Source: Devosia sp. 1566
GTDB lineage: Bacteria > Pseudomonadota > Alphaproteobacteria > Rhizobiales > Devosiaceae
DNA length: 64,000 nt
Assembly: GCF_004005995.1 (NCBI RefSeq)
Contig: NZ_CP034767.1
Span: forward strand, 1,674,001 to 1,738,000
Direction: 5' to 3'
Positions 1 through 10,599 of this stretch are shown piece by piece (position 1 is the stretch's first letter; each line of letters begins with the position of its first letter). A program made the translations under genes and the position numbers. Under the pieces are notes generated by a model. It had not been told where the DNA came from and searched no databases. It worked only from the letters and a program-made list of their open reading frames with translations.

Positions 1-237
1 CAGCAGCGCATAGCGATTGCCCGAGCCGCGGCCAACCACCCCAAGGTCATCCTTGCCGATGAGCCAACGGGCAATCTCGATCCGGACACCAGCGATCTGG
101 TGTTCGAAGCGTTGCGCTCCCTGATCCGCAACGAAGGCGCCGCGGCCTTGATCGCCACCCACAATCATGACCTTGCTCGCAGGGCCGACCGCATTGTCAC
201 CCTGCGTGGCGGTCTGGTCGTCGAACACGCGCTTTAG
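1..237 (+). CDS. lolD: Lipoprotein-releasing system ATP-binding protein LolD (C-terminal part)
   Basis: This is the last 78 codons of an ABC transporter ATPase; the start lies before the window. The visible part opens with QQRIAIARA, the tail of the ABC signature region, followed by Walker [13 protein letters not shown] and the switch histidine in IATHNHD. The EPTGNLD form is typical of the LolD/MacB/FtsE branch. LolD powers release of lipoproteins from the inner membrane with LolC/E. Position just before dnaE on the same strand is the usual place of lolCD in Hyphomicrobiales, which is the main reason for choosing LolD over a generic MacB-type ATPase. I infer the partner lolC lies upstream. 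Confidence 0.8.
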   Translation, partial: QQRIAIARAAANHPKVILADEPTGNLDPDTSDLVFEALRSLIRNEGAAALIATHNHDLARRADRIVTLRGGLVVEHAL

Positions 238-460
238 CCTCGGCCGCTGACGCTTGATGCTCCTTCTCCTCGGCCAGGCCGGGGAGGGGGCGTTTGCTTT
301 CCGTACCTTAGCAACTTGGCCGCCCGCCTGAATGGCCAAGCGCCGCTTGCGTAGCTTCTTGTCTCCGGCTTTACCCCCGGCGGGGACCTCGCTCGCCCGT
401 TCATCCCTTAACGATCAGCTAACCAAACAGCGGCAATCCACGCTGTTCACGGAGTTCAAT

Positions 461-490
461 CTCGACAAGAACAAAACGAGAACATACAAG
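461..490 (+). promoter_or_regulatory. Candidate SOS-controlled promoter for the 32-aa ORF
   Basis: CTCGAC at 461-466 resembles the alphaproteobacterial -35 CTTGAC, and TACAAG at 485-490 is a fair -10 at 18-nt spacing. The LexA-type box at 469-483 sits in the spacer, where bound LexA would block RNA polymerase. A start site near 497 would leave a very short leader ahead of the ribosome site GGAG at 504-507. The promoter call is by eye; the box is the stronger part. Confidence 0.4.
469..483. promoter_or_regulatory. LexA (SOS) box
   Basis: GAACAAAACGAGAAC is an exact GAAC-N7-GAAC site, the reverse complement of the alphaproteobacterial LexA motif GTTC-N7-GTTC. Its A-rich centre resembles the box next to lexA in this same window (28441-28455). 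It ends 32 nt before the ATG at 516. About one or two such 8-base matches are expected by chance in 64 kb, so the location and the centre sequence carry the weight. Confidence 0.6.
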
Positions 491-515
491 GAGAGCATTC
501 AACGGAGACACCGAC

Positions 516-614
516 ATGATCACCTTCATCAAGGATTTGGCCGCGTTCGTCACCCTCGGCGCCTTCACCATTGGCTCGCTCACCTGGATGGATATCGTCA
601 GCCGACTCGTGTGA
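516..614 (+). CDS. Small hydrophobic protein, 32 aa, candidate SOS-induced SidA-like division inhibitor
   Basis: A short ORF with a good ribosome site (GGAG at 504-507, eight bases before the ATG). The peptide begins MITFIKDLAAFVTLG and ends SLTWMDIVSRLV: a short N-terminus with one lysine, one hydrophobic helix at about residues 8-24, and a polar C-terminal tail. This is the build of a single-pass inner-membrane micropeptide. A LexA-type box lies just upstream and dnaE starts 79 nt downstream. In Caulobacter a LexA-controlled 29-aa inner-membrane peptide, SidA, blocks division by acting on the late divisome (FtsW/FtsN). Size, topology and SOS control match, so a SidA-like role is a reasonable inference, but I cannot confirm homology. 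It could also be an unrelated micropeptide. Confidence 0.55.
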   Translation: MITFIKDLAAFVTLGAFTIGSLTWMDIVSRLV

Positions 615-693
615 GGCTTGTTGTGGGCAACGGCACCGCAATGTGTTCCGCCGCTGCCCGCAGGCTGTCACAAAGACGGCCTAGGAGACGAGC

Positions 694-4149
<3,456 letters not shown>

Positions 4150-4193
4150 GCCCGAGCCATGGCGCCGCATGGGGACCACGGCACAGACTGGTG

Positions 4194-4222
4194 CTTGCCT
4201 TTGCGGCTATCCTCCCCTATAT
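4194..4222 (+). promoter_or_regulatory. rpsB promoter
   Basis: CTTGCC at 4194-4199, a 17-nt spacer, and CTATAT at 4217-4222. This is a close match to the housekeeping promoter of Rhizobiales (CTTGAC, 17 nt, CTATAT). It predicts a start near 4229 and a leader of about 130 nt before rpsB. Confidence 0.65.
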
Positions 4223-4228
4223 CCGCGC

Positions 4229-4357
4229 ATGTGTCTGGCTGCGGCCAGCGCGATTTCACACACGAGGCCGGCTTTCCTCTGGAAGGCCATCCGGTGGCGG
4301 GGCAACCCGCCGCAAGATCTCGTGGCGGCATCAACCGGTAAACAAGGAGCAGCCATC
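4229..4357 (+). promoter_or_regulatory. Structured leader of rpsB-tsf, possible S2 autoregulatory site
   Basis: Two stable hairpins lie in the predicted leader. One pairs 4270-4277 with 4281-4288 (8 bp with one wobble). The other pairs 4296-4301 with 4306-4311 around a GCAA tetraloop. AAGGAG at 4344-4349 is the rpsB ribosome site. Many rpsB leaders bind S2 to shut off their own translation. That this one does so is inference from its place and folding. Confidence 0.35.
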
Positions 4358-5128
4358 ATGGCTTTGCCCGATTTCTCCATGCGCCAATTGCTCGAAGCAG
4401 GCGTCCACTTCGGCCACCAGAAGCACCGCTGGAACCCCAAGATGGAGCGCTTCATCTTTGGTGTTCGCAACGACATCCACATTCTCGACCTGAGCCAGAC
4501 TGTTCCGGCTCTCAGCCGCGCCCTGCAGCTGATCAGCGACACCGTTGCTGACGGCGGCCGTGTTCTGTTCGTGGGCACCAAGCGTCAGGCCGCCCCGCTG
4601 GTCGCCGATGCGGCCAAGCAGTCGGCGCAGTACTACGTCAACTCGCGTTGGCTCGGTGGTACCCTGACCAACTGGCAGACCATTTCGAACTCGATCTCGC
4701 GTCTGCGCGAACTTGAGGCGATGAGCGAAGACGAGCTTGCGCTGCGCACCAAGAAAGAGCGCCTGATGATGAGCCGCGAAAAGGAGCGCCTGGAGCGTGA
4801 CCTTGGCGGCATCAAGGACATGGGCAATGTTCCCAGCCTGTTGTTCGTCATCGACACCAACAAAGAAGCGAACGCCATCAAGGAAGCTCGCCGCCTGGGC
4901 ATCCCGGTGATCGCTATTGTCGACACCAACAGTGATCCCGACACCGTCGATTTCCCGATTCCTGGCAATGACGACGCCAGCCGTGCGCTGGAGCTTTATG
5001 TGTCGCTCGTGTCCAAGGCTGCAATCGACGGCATCGGCCGCTCTTCAAGCGCTCTGGGTGCGGATCTTGGCGCAGCCGACCAGGCTCCGGCCGAAGATCT
5101 CCCTGAAGAGACCGCCGCCGCCAACTGA
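4358..5128 (+). CDS. rpsB: 30S ribosomal protein S2
   Basis: 256 aa. The N-terminus [20 protein letters not shown] and the block [12 protein letters not shown] are diagnostic of S2, as are GTLTNWQTI and [20 protein letters not shown]2 joins the 30S subunit late, between head and body, and is needed for S1 binding. The ATG has a strong AAGGAG eight bases upstream. An in-frame upstream start at 4169 would run through the promoter and leader and is rejected. It is followed by tsf after 71 nt, the near-universal rpsB-tsf pairing. The last residues are Ala/Glu-rich and variable in the family. Confidence 0.98.
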   Translation: MALPDFSMRQLLEAGVHFGHQKHRWNPKMERFIFGVRNDIHILDLSQTVPALSRALQLISDTVADGGRVLFVGTKRQAAPLVADAAKQSAQYYVNSRWLGGTLTNWQTISNSISRLRELEAMSEDELALRTKKERLMMSREKERLERDLGGIKDMGNVPSLLFVIDTNKEANAIKEARRLGIPVIAIVDTNSDPDTVDFPIPGNDDASRALELYVSLVSKAAIDGIGRSSSALGADLGAADQAPAEDLPEETAAAN

Positions 5129-5163
5129 TCCAGCGCGCTGGATTTCATCTTGAACCAAAGAAC

Positions 5164-5184
5164 GCGGCCTCCCAGTGAGGCCGC
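5164..5184 (+). promoter_or_regulatory. Perfect 8-bp hairpin between rpsB and tsf
   Basis: GCGGCCTC (5164-5171) pairs fully with GAGGCCGC (5177-5184) around CCAGT. It ends one base before the AAAGGG ribosome site of tsf. There is no T-run, so it is not a standard terminator. It may act as an attenuator, an RNA-stability element or a brake on tsf translation. Confidence 0.5.
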
Positions 5185-5199
5185 CAAAGGGTGAACCCT

Positions 5200-6144
5200 A
5201 TGGAAATCACTGCAGGCATGGTCAAGCAGCTCCGCGAGGCGACTGGCGTGGGCATGATGGACTGTAAAAAGGCATTGGCCGAGACCAATGGCGACATGGA
5301 AGCTGCGATCGATTGGCTGCGCACGCGCGGCCTCGCCAAGGCTGCCAAGAAGGCTGATCGCGTCGCCGCTGAAGGTCTCGTCGGCGTCGCCACCAGCGGC
5401 AACAAGGCCGCTGTGGTCGAGGTCAATTCCGAGACCGATTTTGTGGCTCGCAACGAGCAGTTCCAGAACATCGTTGGCAATATCGCCAAGCTCGCACTCG
5501 ATGCGGACGGCGACGTGGTCAAGCTCGGCGAAATGCCGTTCCCCGGCTCGGGTCATTCGGTTTCGGCTGAACTGACCGAAGCGATCTCCAAGATCGGCGA
5601 GAACATGAATCTGCGCCGCACGGAAACCCTGGCGGTCTCCGATGGCGTGGTGGAAAGCTATGTGCACTCCGCCGTCAAGCCTGGCATGGGCAAGATCGGC
5701 ATTCTGGTTGGCCTTGAGTCCACCGGTGACAAGGCTGCCCTGGCCACTCTGGGCAAGCAGCTCGCCATGCATATTGCCGCCACCAACCCGCTCTCGATCT
5801 CGCCCGACGACCTAGATCAGGATGTCGTGGCGCGCGAGCGCACGATTTTTGCCGAGCAGGCCCGCGAAAGCGGCAAGCCAGCCGAGATCATCGAGAAGAT
5901 GGTCGAAGGCCGCGTACGCAAGTATTACGAGGAAGTCACGCTGCTGGCGCAGACCTTCGTGATCGACGGCGAAACCAAGGTTGGCGATGCGATCAAGAAC
6001 GCGGAAAAGGCTGTCGGCGCGCCGATCAAGCTGACCAAGTTCATCCGCTACGCTTTGGGTGAAGGTATCGAGAAGGTCGAGTCCGACTTCGCTGCCGAAG
6101 TTGCCGCTACCGCTGGCATCAAGAACGAGCAGCCTGCTCAGTAA
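5200..6144 (+). CDS. tsf: Elongation factor Ts
   Basis: 314 aa. The N-terminus [20 protein letters not shown] followed by DCKKAL is the UBA-like EF-Ts signature, and [10 protein letters not shown] marks the core domain. EF-Ts exchanges GDP for GTP on EF-Tu in the cytosol. I chose ATG 5200 over in-frame GTG 5191 because family members start at this point and AAAGGG lies at the right distance. It ends in the double stop TAATAA. A bulged hairpin follows, which may end the rpsB-tsf transcript. Confidence 0.97.
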   Translation: MEITAGMVKQLREATGVGMMDCKKALAETNGDMEAAIDWLRTRGLAKAAKKADRVAAEGLVGVATSGNKAAVVEVNSETDFVARNEQFQNIVGNIAKLALDADGDVVKLGEMPFPGSGHSVSAELTEAISKIGENMNLRRTETLAVSDGVVESYVHSAVKPGMGKIGILVGLESTGDKAALATLGKQLAMHIAATNPLSISPDDLDQDVVARERTIFAEQARESGKPAEIIEKMVEGRVRKYYEEVTLLAQTFVIDGETKVGDAIKNAEKAVGAPIKLTKFIRYALGEGIEKVESDFAAEVAATAGIKNEQPAQ

Positions 6145-6156
6145 TAACCGGGCGAA

Positions 6157-6188
6157 GGCGGGTCCCCGTAGGGGCCTGCCTCCGTTCT
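6157..6188 (+). terminator. Candidate weak terminator after tsf
   Basis: GGCGGGTCCCC (6157-6167) pairs with GGGGCCTGCC (6171-6180) with one bulged T and a 3-nt loop. A short pyrimidine tract with TTCTTT follows. The stem is good but the U-tract is poor, so partial read-through into pyrH is likely. Confidence 0.4.
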
Positions 6189-6304
6189 TTCGCGTATGCC
6201 GACACGCTCAAATCCGCATCACGCCCGCTTCCCCGCCGCTCACAGCTGTGCAATAGGGTAGCAGGCTGCTTCGGCTCCCTTGTTTTTTGCAGAAGGAATT
6301 GCCG

Positions 6305-7021
6305 ATGACCGGCTACAAACGCATTTTGCTCAAGGTCTCGGGCGAAGTGTTAGCTGGCGATCAGTCCTTCGGCATCGAGCCTGAATTTCTCCATTCCGTG
6401 GCCAGCCAGATTGCCGATGCCGCCAAGGGCGGGACGGAGATCGCCATTGTCATTGGCGCCGGTAACATCTTCCGTGGCATGGCCGTGGCTGCCGATGGGA
6501 CGGATCGCGTCACCGCTGACCTGATGGGCATGCTCGGCACGGTGATCAATTCCCTCGCGCTCTCCAATGCCATTTCCCGCCAGGGCGTGAAGTCAAAGGT
6601 GTTTTCGGCCCTCACCATGCCATCGGTCGCCGATAACTTCACCGCACGCGCCGCCAAGGCTGCTTTGGATGAGGGTTATGTGGTGGTCTGCGCCGGTGGC
6701 ACCGGCAATCCGTTCTTTACCACGGACACCGCTGCTGCGCTCAAGGCGATCGAGCTTGATTGCGACGTGCTGCTCAAGGGTACCAAGGTTGATGGGGTTT
6801 ATTCCGAGGACCCCAAGAAGAATCCCCTGGCCACGCGCTATGAAAGCGTGAGCTATGACGAAGTGATCAGCCGCAACCTCAAAGTCATGGACACCGCCGC
6901 CTTCGCGCTTGCGCGTGACAATGCATTGCCAATAATCGTTTATGCGCTGGACGACCAGGAAGGTCTGTCCGGCGTTCTAGCTGGCACGGCTCGCAGTACA
7001 CGAGTCGGTAAAGCTAAATAG
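6305..7021 (+). CDS. pyrH: UMP kinase
   Basis: 238 aa amino-acid-kinase fold enzyme that phosphorylates UMP to UDP, the entry to UTP, CTP and nucleotide-sugar supply. Signs are YKRILLKVSGEVLAG at the N-terminus, IVIGAGNIFRG, GTGNPFFTTDTAA, and LLKGTKVDGVYSEDPKKNP. ATG 6305 with AAGGA at 6293-6297 is preferred to an in-frame TTG at 6287. It lies 160 nt after tsf and 18 nt before frr, the usual rpsB-tsf-pyrH-frr order. Confidence 0.97.
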   Translation: MTGYKRILLKVSGEVLAGDQSFGIEPEFLHSVASQIADAAKGGTEIAIVIGAGNIFRGMAVAADGTDRVTADLMGMLGTVINSLALSNAISRQGVKSKVFSALTMPSVADNFTARAAKAALDEGYVVVCAGGTGNPFFTTDTAAALKAIELDCDVLLKGTKVDGVYSEDPKKNPLATRYESVSYDEVISRNLKVMDTAAFALARDNALPIIVYALDDQEGLSGVLAGTARSTRVGKAK

Positions 7022-7039
7022 CCTATAAGGACGCACATC

Positions 7040-7597
7040 ATGGCCACTTACTCCCTCAGTGATCTCAAGAACCGGATGCAGAAGTCCATCACGTCCCTGC
7101 GTGAGGAACTTGCCGGATTGCGCACGGGTCGCGCTAGCGCCAGTTTGTTGGAGCCGGTGTCGGTGGAAGCCTATGGCTCGCGGATGCCGCTGAACCAGGT
7201 TGCCACCGTGACCGTGCCCGAGCCCCGCATGCTGAGCGTCCAGGTCTGGGATCGCTCGATGGCTAACGCCGTCGAGAAGGCTATCCGGGACAGCGGCCTG
7301 GGCCTGAACCCCATCGGGGAAGGCCAGGTGATCCGCGTTCCGCTACCAGAGCTCAATGAAGAGCGTCGGCGCGAGCTGACCAAGGTTGCCCACAATTATG
7401 CCGAACAGGCCCGCGTGGCCGTGCGTCACATCCGTCGTGATGGCATGGACATTCTCAAGAAGGCCGAAAAGGACGGTGACATGAGCCAGGACGATGCTCG
7501 CACGCAATCCGACCTGGTGCAGAAGGCTACCGATGCCGCCGTGGCGGAGATCGATGCCGTCGTCGCGACCAAAGAACAGGAAATCATGCAGGTCTGA
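7040..7597 (+). CDS. frr: Ribosome recycling factor
   Basis: 185 aa, the normal length. RRF splits post-termination ribosomes together with EF-G. The N-terminal helix has [21 protein letters not shown], the middle has the domain II stretch ending MLSVQVWD, and [16 protein letters not shown] with [17 protein letters not shown] is the conserved long-helix block. AAGGA precedes the ATG. The spacing (18 nt after pyrH, 29 nt before uppS) suggests one transcript. Confidence 0.97.
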   Translation: MATYSLSDLKNRMQKSITSLREELAGLRTGRASASLLEPVSVEAYGSRMPLNQVATVTVPEPRMLSVQVWDRSMANAVEKAIRDSGLGLNPIGEGQVIRVPLPELNEERRRELTKVAHNYAEQARVAVRHIRRDGMDILKKAEKDGDMSQDDARTQSDLVQKATDAAVAEIDAVVATKEQEIMQV

Positions 7598-7626
7598 CGG
7601 TCTTGCACTGCGCCGGGAGGGCGTAG

Positions 7627-8388
7627 ATGTCCAGCGAACCCGCTATCACCGCCGAACTCGCGCCTCGAACGCGCCTGCGCATTCCTGTGCATCTCGGCGT
7701 CATCATGGATGGCAATGGCCGTTGGGCCAAGGCGCGTGGCAAGCTGCGCACCGAGGGGCACATCGAAGGCGTCAAGTCGCTACGCAACCTGGTTGAGCTG
7801 TGCATCAACTATGGCGTGCCGCACCTGACGGTGTTCAGCTTTTCGTCCGAGAATTGGACCCGCCCCAAGGAAGAAGTCGCCTTCATCTTCAACCTGCTCC
7901 GGCGCTTCGTTGCCTCTGACTTGCAGCGCCTGATCCGCAACAATGTGCAGGTACGCATCATTGGCGACCGGGCAGGGCTGGAGCCATCGCTGGTTCGGCT
8001 GATTGACGATGCCGAAGCCAAGACGCGCGACAACACTGGCCTCGTCCTGATTGTGGCGTTCAACTATGGCGGCAAGGCAGAGATCGCCAATGCGACGCGC
8101 CGGATCGCCAGGGAAGTCGCCGCGGGACGCTTGTCGCCGGACGACATTACCGAGGAAACCATTGCCGGTGCACTTTACACCGCCGGCATTCCGGACCCTG
8201 ACTTGATCATCCGCACCAGCGGCGAGCAGCGCATTTCCAACTTCCTGTTGTGGCAGGCCGCCTACTCGGAGTTCGTCTTTGTGGACGAATACTGGCCCGA
8301 CTTCGGGGAAGAGAGTTTCCTGAAAGTTCTGCAAACTTTCTCGCTGCGCGATCGGCGTTTCGGTGGGATCGGATCAGCTGGGCCATGA
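7627..8388 (+). CDS. uppS: Isoprenyl transferase (undecaprenyl diphosphate synthase)
   Basis: 253 aa cis-prenyltransferase that makes the C55 lipid carrier for peptidoglycan and polysaccharide synthesis. MDGNGRW at residues 27-33 carries the catalytic Asp28. FSFSSENW and the C-terminal blocks DLIIRTSGEQRISNFLLWQ and YSEFVFVDEYWPDF are family signatures. Its stop overlaps the cdsA start in an ATGA, so the two are translationally coupled. Confidence 0.96.
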   Translation: MSSEPAITAELAPRTRLRIPVHLGVIMDGNGRWAKARGKLRTEGHIEGVKSLRNLVELCINYGVPHLTVFSFSSENWTRPKEEVAFIFNLLRRFVASDLQRLIRNNVQVRIIGDRAGLEPSLVRLIDDAEAKTRDNTGLVLIVAFNYGGKAEIANATRRIAREVAAGRLSPDDITEETIAGALYTAGIPDPDLIIRTSGEQRISNFLLWQAAYSEFVFVDEYWPDFGEESFLKVLQTFSLRDRRFGGIGSAGP

Positions 8389-9245
8389 CTATGCCGGACG
8401 CCCCTTTGGGACAGCCTTCGCCGCCGCGCCGTCGGGTCTGGGCTGATCTGGGGCCCCGCATTGGGTCTGCCGTGGTGTTGATCGCCTTGACGGCATCTGC
8501 CCTTTACATCGGGGGCGCCTTCTTTGCCCTTGTTGTTAGCCTGGTGTTTGCCGGAGCTTATCGCGAATGGGAAACCATGGTTTCCCGGGCGCCGCTGACG
8601 CCTTTCGGCTGGATGCTTATTGCGGCTGTGGCATTGTCGGGTCTGGTTTATCCCTTCGCTGGAATTTCGGCCTCGATTGCTATCATTGCCCTTGCCTGCG
8701 TGCTTGCTTTGCTGGCCCGAGGTGAGGGCATGTGGTGGCGAGTTGCAGGGCTGGTGCTGTTTGGCGCCGTCATCATTGCCGCCCAGGCACTCAGGGGGAC
8801 GAGTTTCTCTGGTGTCTGGGCTGGCCTTTACCTCGGCACCGTTGTGTGGATGACCGATTCCGCCGCCTTTTTCACCGGTCGCCAGATCGGTGGCGAGAAG
8901 CTTGCGCCCGATATTTCGCCGTCCAAGACCTGGTCCGGCGCTCTGGGCGGCCTGGCACTCGGCACAACAGCCGGGCTCGTGGTCTGGATTTTGGTCTCGG
9001 ACTCACCATGGTGGATTGGCCTGCTGCTATCAGCCGCAATCAGCGTTCTTGGGCAATTGGGCGATCTGTGCGAAAGCGCCGTCAAGCGGCACTTCCGGGT
9101 AAAGGACAGCGGCGACATTATTCCCGGGCACGGGGGCTTGATGGATCGCCTGGACAGCCTGACATTGAGTGTGCTGCTGGTTGTTGCGATTGGCGCAATG
9201 CATGCGGGTTGGGGCGCGGTAGCCGAAGGGCTCCTCTACTGGTAG
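8385..9245 (+). CDS. cdsA: Phosphatidate cytidylyltransferase (CDP-diglyceride synthase)
   Basis: 286 aa multi-pass membrane enzyme that turns phosphatidic acid and CTP into CDP-diacylglycerol for all phospholipids. The C-terminal signature SAVKRHFRVKDSGDIIPGHG followed by GLMDRLDS is nearly perfect, including the metal-binding aspartates. About seven or eight hydrophobic segments are visible. The ATG at 8385 sits in the ATGA overlap with uppS; longer in-frame starts would run inside uppS. In several other bacteria dxr stands between cdsA and rseP, but it is absent here. Confidence 0.95.
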   Translation: MTMPDAPLGQPSPPRRRVWADLGPRIGSAVVLIALTASALYIGGAFFALVVSLVFAGAYREWETMVSRAPLTPFGWMLIAAVALSGLVYPFAGISASIAIIALACVLALLARGEGMWWRVAGLVLFGAVIIAAQALRGTSFSGVWAGLYLGTVVWMTDSAAFFTGRQIGGEKLAPDISPSKTWSGALGGLALGTTAGLVVWILVSDSPWWIGLLLSAAISVLGQLGDLCESAVKRHFRVKDSGDIIPGHGGLMDRLDSLTLSVLLVVAIGAMHAGWGAVAEGLLYW

Positions 9246-9281
9246 GTTGAACCAGACGCCGCCGCCGGAACAAGGTATTCA

Positions 9282-10418
9282 ATGCTCGATTTTGTCGCCT
9301 GGCCTTTGTCCTATGTGATTCCATTTTTGGTCGTTCTGACCGTGATCGTGTTCGTTCATGAGATGGGCCACTACCTGGTCGCGCGCTGGAATGGTGTGGC
9401 AGTGGATGCGTTTTCCATCGGCTTTGGCCCGGAGCTGATCGGCTGGAACGACCGGGCGGGGACACGCTGGCGGATCTCGGCCATTCCGTTGGGCGGCTAT
9501 GTGAAGTTCACCGGCGACATGAATGTTGCGAGCGTTCCCGATCCGGAGGCCCTCGCACAGGTTGACCCGGCGCTGGCGCCTCATTTGTTTCAGAACAAGA
9601 ATGTTTGGCAACGCATTGCCGTGGTCGCTGCGGGGCCGGTCGCCAATATATTGCTGACCTTCCTGATCCTTTATGCCCTGCTGCTGGGCTATGGACGCTA
9701 TACCATTCCGCCGGTGATCACCGAGGTGATTGCCGGGTCGGTCGCCGAGTCGGCAGGACTGCAGGCTGGCGATGTGATCACCGGTGTTGATGGCTATGCC
9801 GTGCGCGGTTTCGAGGATTTCCAACGCTTCGTCGCCACCAGCCCCGAACGTCAGGTGACCCTTGAGATCGAACGCAACGGCGCGCCGCAAAGCCTTGTCC
9901 TCGTTCCCGAGGCAGTGGATGTGCAGGACCGCTTCGGCAACAACCAGCGCATCGGCCGCATCGGCGTCAGCCGTGATGTCGAGCAAACCGAGGTGACGCT
10001 TTACCGGCCCGGTCCGGTGGAAGCCATCGGGATGACCTTTGAGGAAATCCGCTTCATCATCCAGCGCACGGGCGCGTTTCTGGGGGACTTCTTTGTCGGG
10101 CGGGGCGATGTCGAGCAACTCGGCGGACCCGTAAAGGTCGCCAAGGTTTCGGGGGAGGTGGCCACACTCGGCATCATCCCTTTGATCAACCTTATGGCGC
10201 TACTGTCGCTAAACATCGGCGTCTTCAACCTGCTGCCGATTCCCATGCTCGATGGTGGACACCTGTTATATTACCTCGTTGAGGCAGTGCGGGGACGACC
10301 ACTAAGCATTAAAGTTCAGGAAATAGGCTTCCGATTCGGCTTCGCACTGGTGGTGGCGTTAATGGTCTTCACGCTGTTTAACGATACGCTCTTCGCCTAT
10401 TTGCGGACGCTGGGTTAA
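9282..10418 (+). CDS. rseP: Site-2 intramembrane metalloprotease RseP/MmpA
   Basis: 378 aa. The zinc motif HEMGH lies at residues 26-30 in the first membrane helix, and the third ligand motif PIPMLDGGH is near residue 320. A single PDZ domain spans about residues 130-220 (VAESAGLQAGDVITGVDG). Such proteases cut anti-sigma factors and leftover signal peptides in the membrane. The one-PDZ form is usual in Alphaproteobacteria, where it handles envelope stress or polarity factors. The start has AAGG upstream. It lies 36 nt after cdsA and 181 nt before bamA. Confidence 0.95.
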   Translation: MLDFVAWPLSYVIPFLVVLTVIVFVHEMGHYLVARWNGVAVDAFSIGFGPELIGWNDRAGTRWRISAIPLGGYVKFTGDMNVASVPDPEALAQVDPALAPHLFQNKNVWQRIAVVAAGPVANILLTFLILYALLLGYGRYTIPPVITEVIAGSVAESAGLQAGDVITGVDGYAVRGFEDFQRFVATSPERQVTLEIERNGAPQSLVLVPEAVDVQDRFGNNQRIGRIGVSRDVEQTEVTLYRPGPVEAIGMTFEEIRFIIQRTGAFLGDFFVGRGDVEQLGGPVKVAKVSGEVATLGIIPLINLMALLSLNIGVFNLLPIPMLDGGHLLYYLVEAVRGRPLSIKVQEIGFRFGFALVVALMVFTLFNDTLFAYLRTLG

Positions 10419-10497
10419 TGCTTCTTAACCTTGGTTCTCAAGGTGTTGCACGAATACAAGGCATCCAAGCATTTGCTAACCGCGTCGCGGCTTTAGC

Positions 10498-10530
10498 CTT
10501 GTCCTTGGTTAAATAACCGGTAAAACGGTT
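10498..10530 (+). promoter_or_regulatory. Candidate promoter and inverted repeats upstream of bamA
   Basis: CTTGTC at 10498-10503 and TAAAAC at 10521-10526 are 17 nt apart. Two small inverted repeats overlap the spacer and -10: GGTTA (10507-10511) with TAACC (10514-10518), and AACCG (10515-10519) with CGGTT (10526-10530). They could be an operator. Weak evidence, by eye. Confidence 0.3.
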
Positions 10531-10599
10531 CAATGGAGTGGGCTGGGGGGATTGCTGTGCATGGCGAGTCCCCGAGCCGGTCGCAGAAGGCAAATTAAT

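Noticed and set aside
454..466. GTTCACGGAGTTC as a LexA site
   Set aside because: Spacer is five bases, not seven; the true-spaced site is at 469-483.
9246..9281. Search for dxr between cdsA and rseP
   Set aside because: Only 36 nt are present. Its absence from this place is common in Rhizobiales, so it is not reported as odd.
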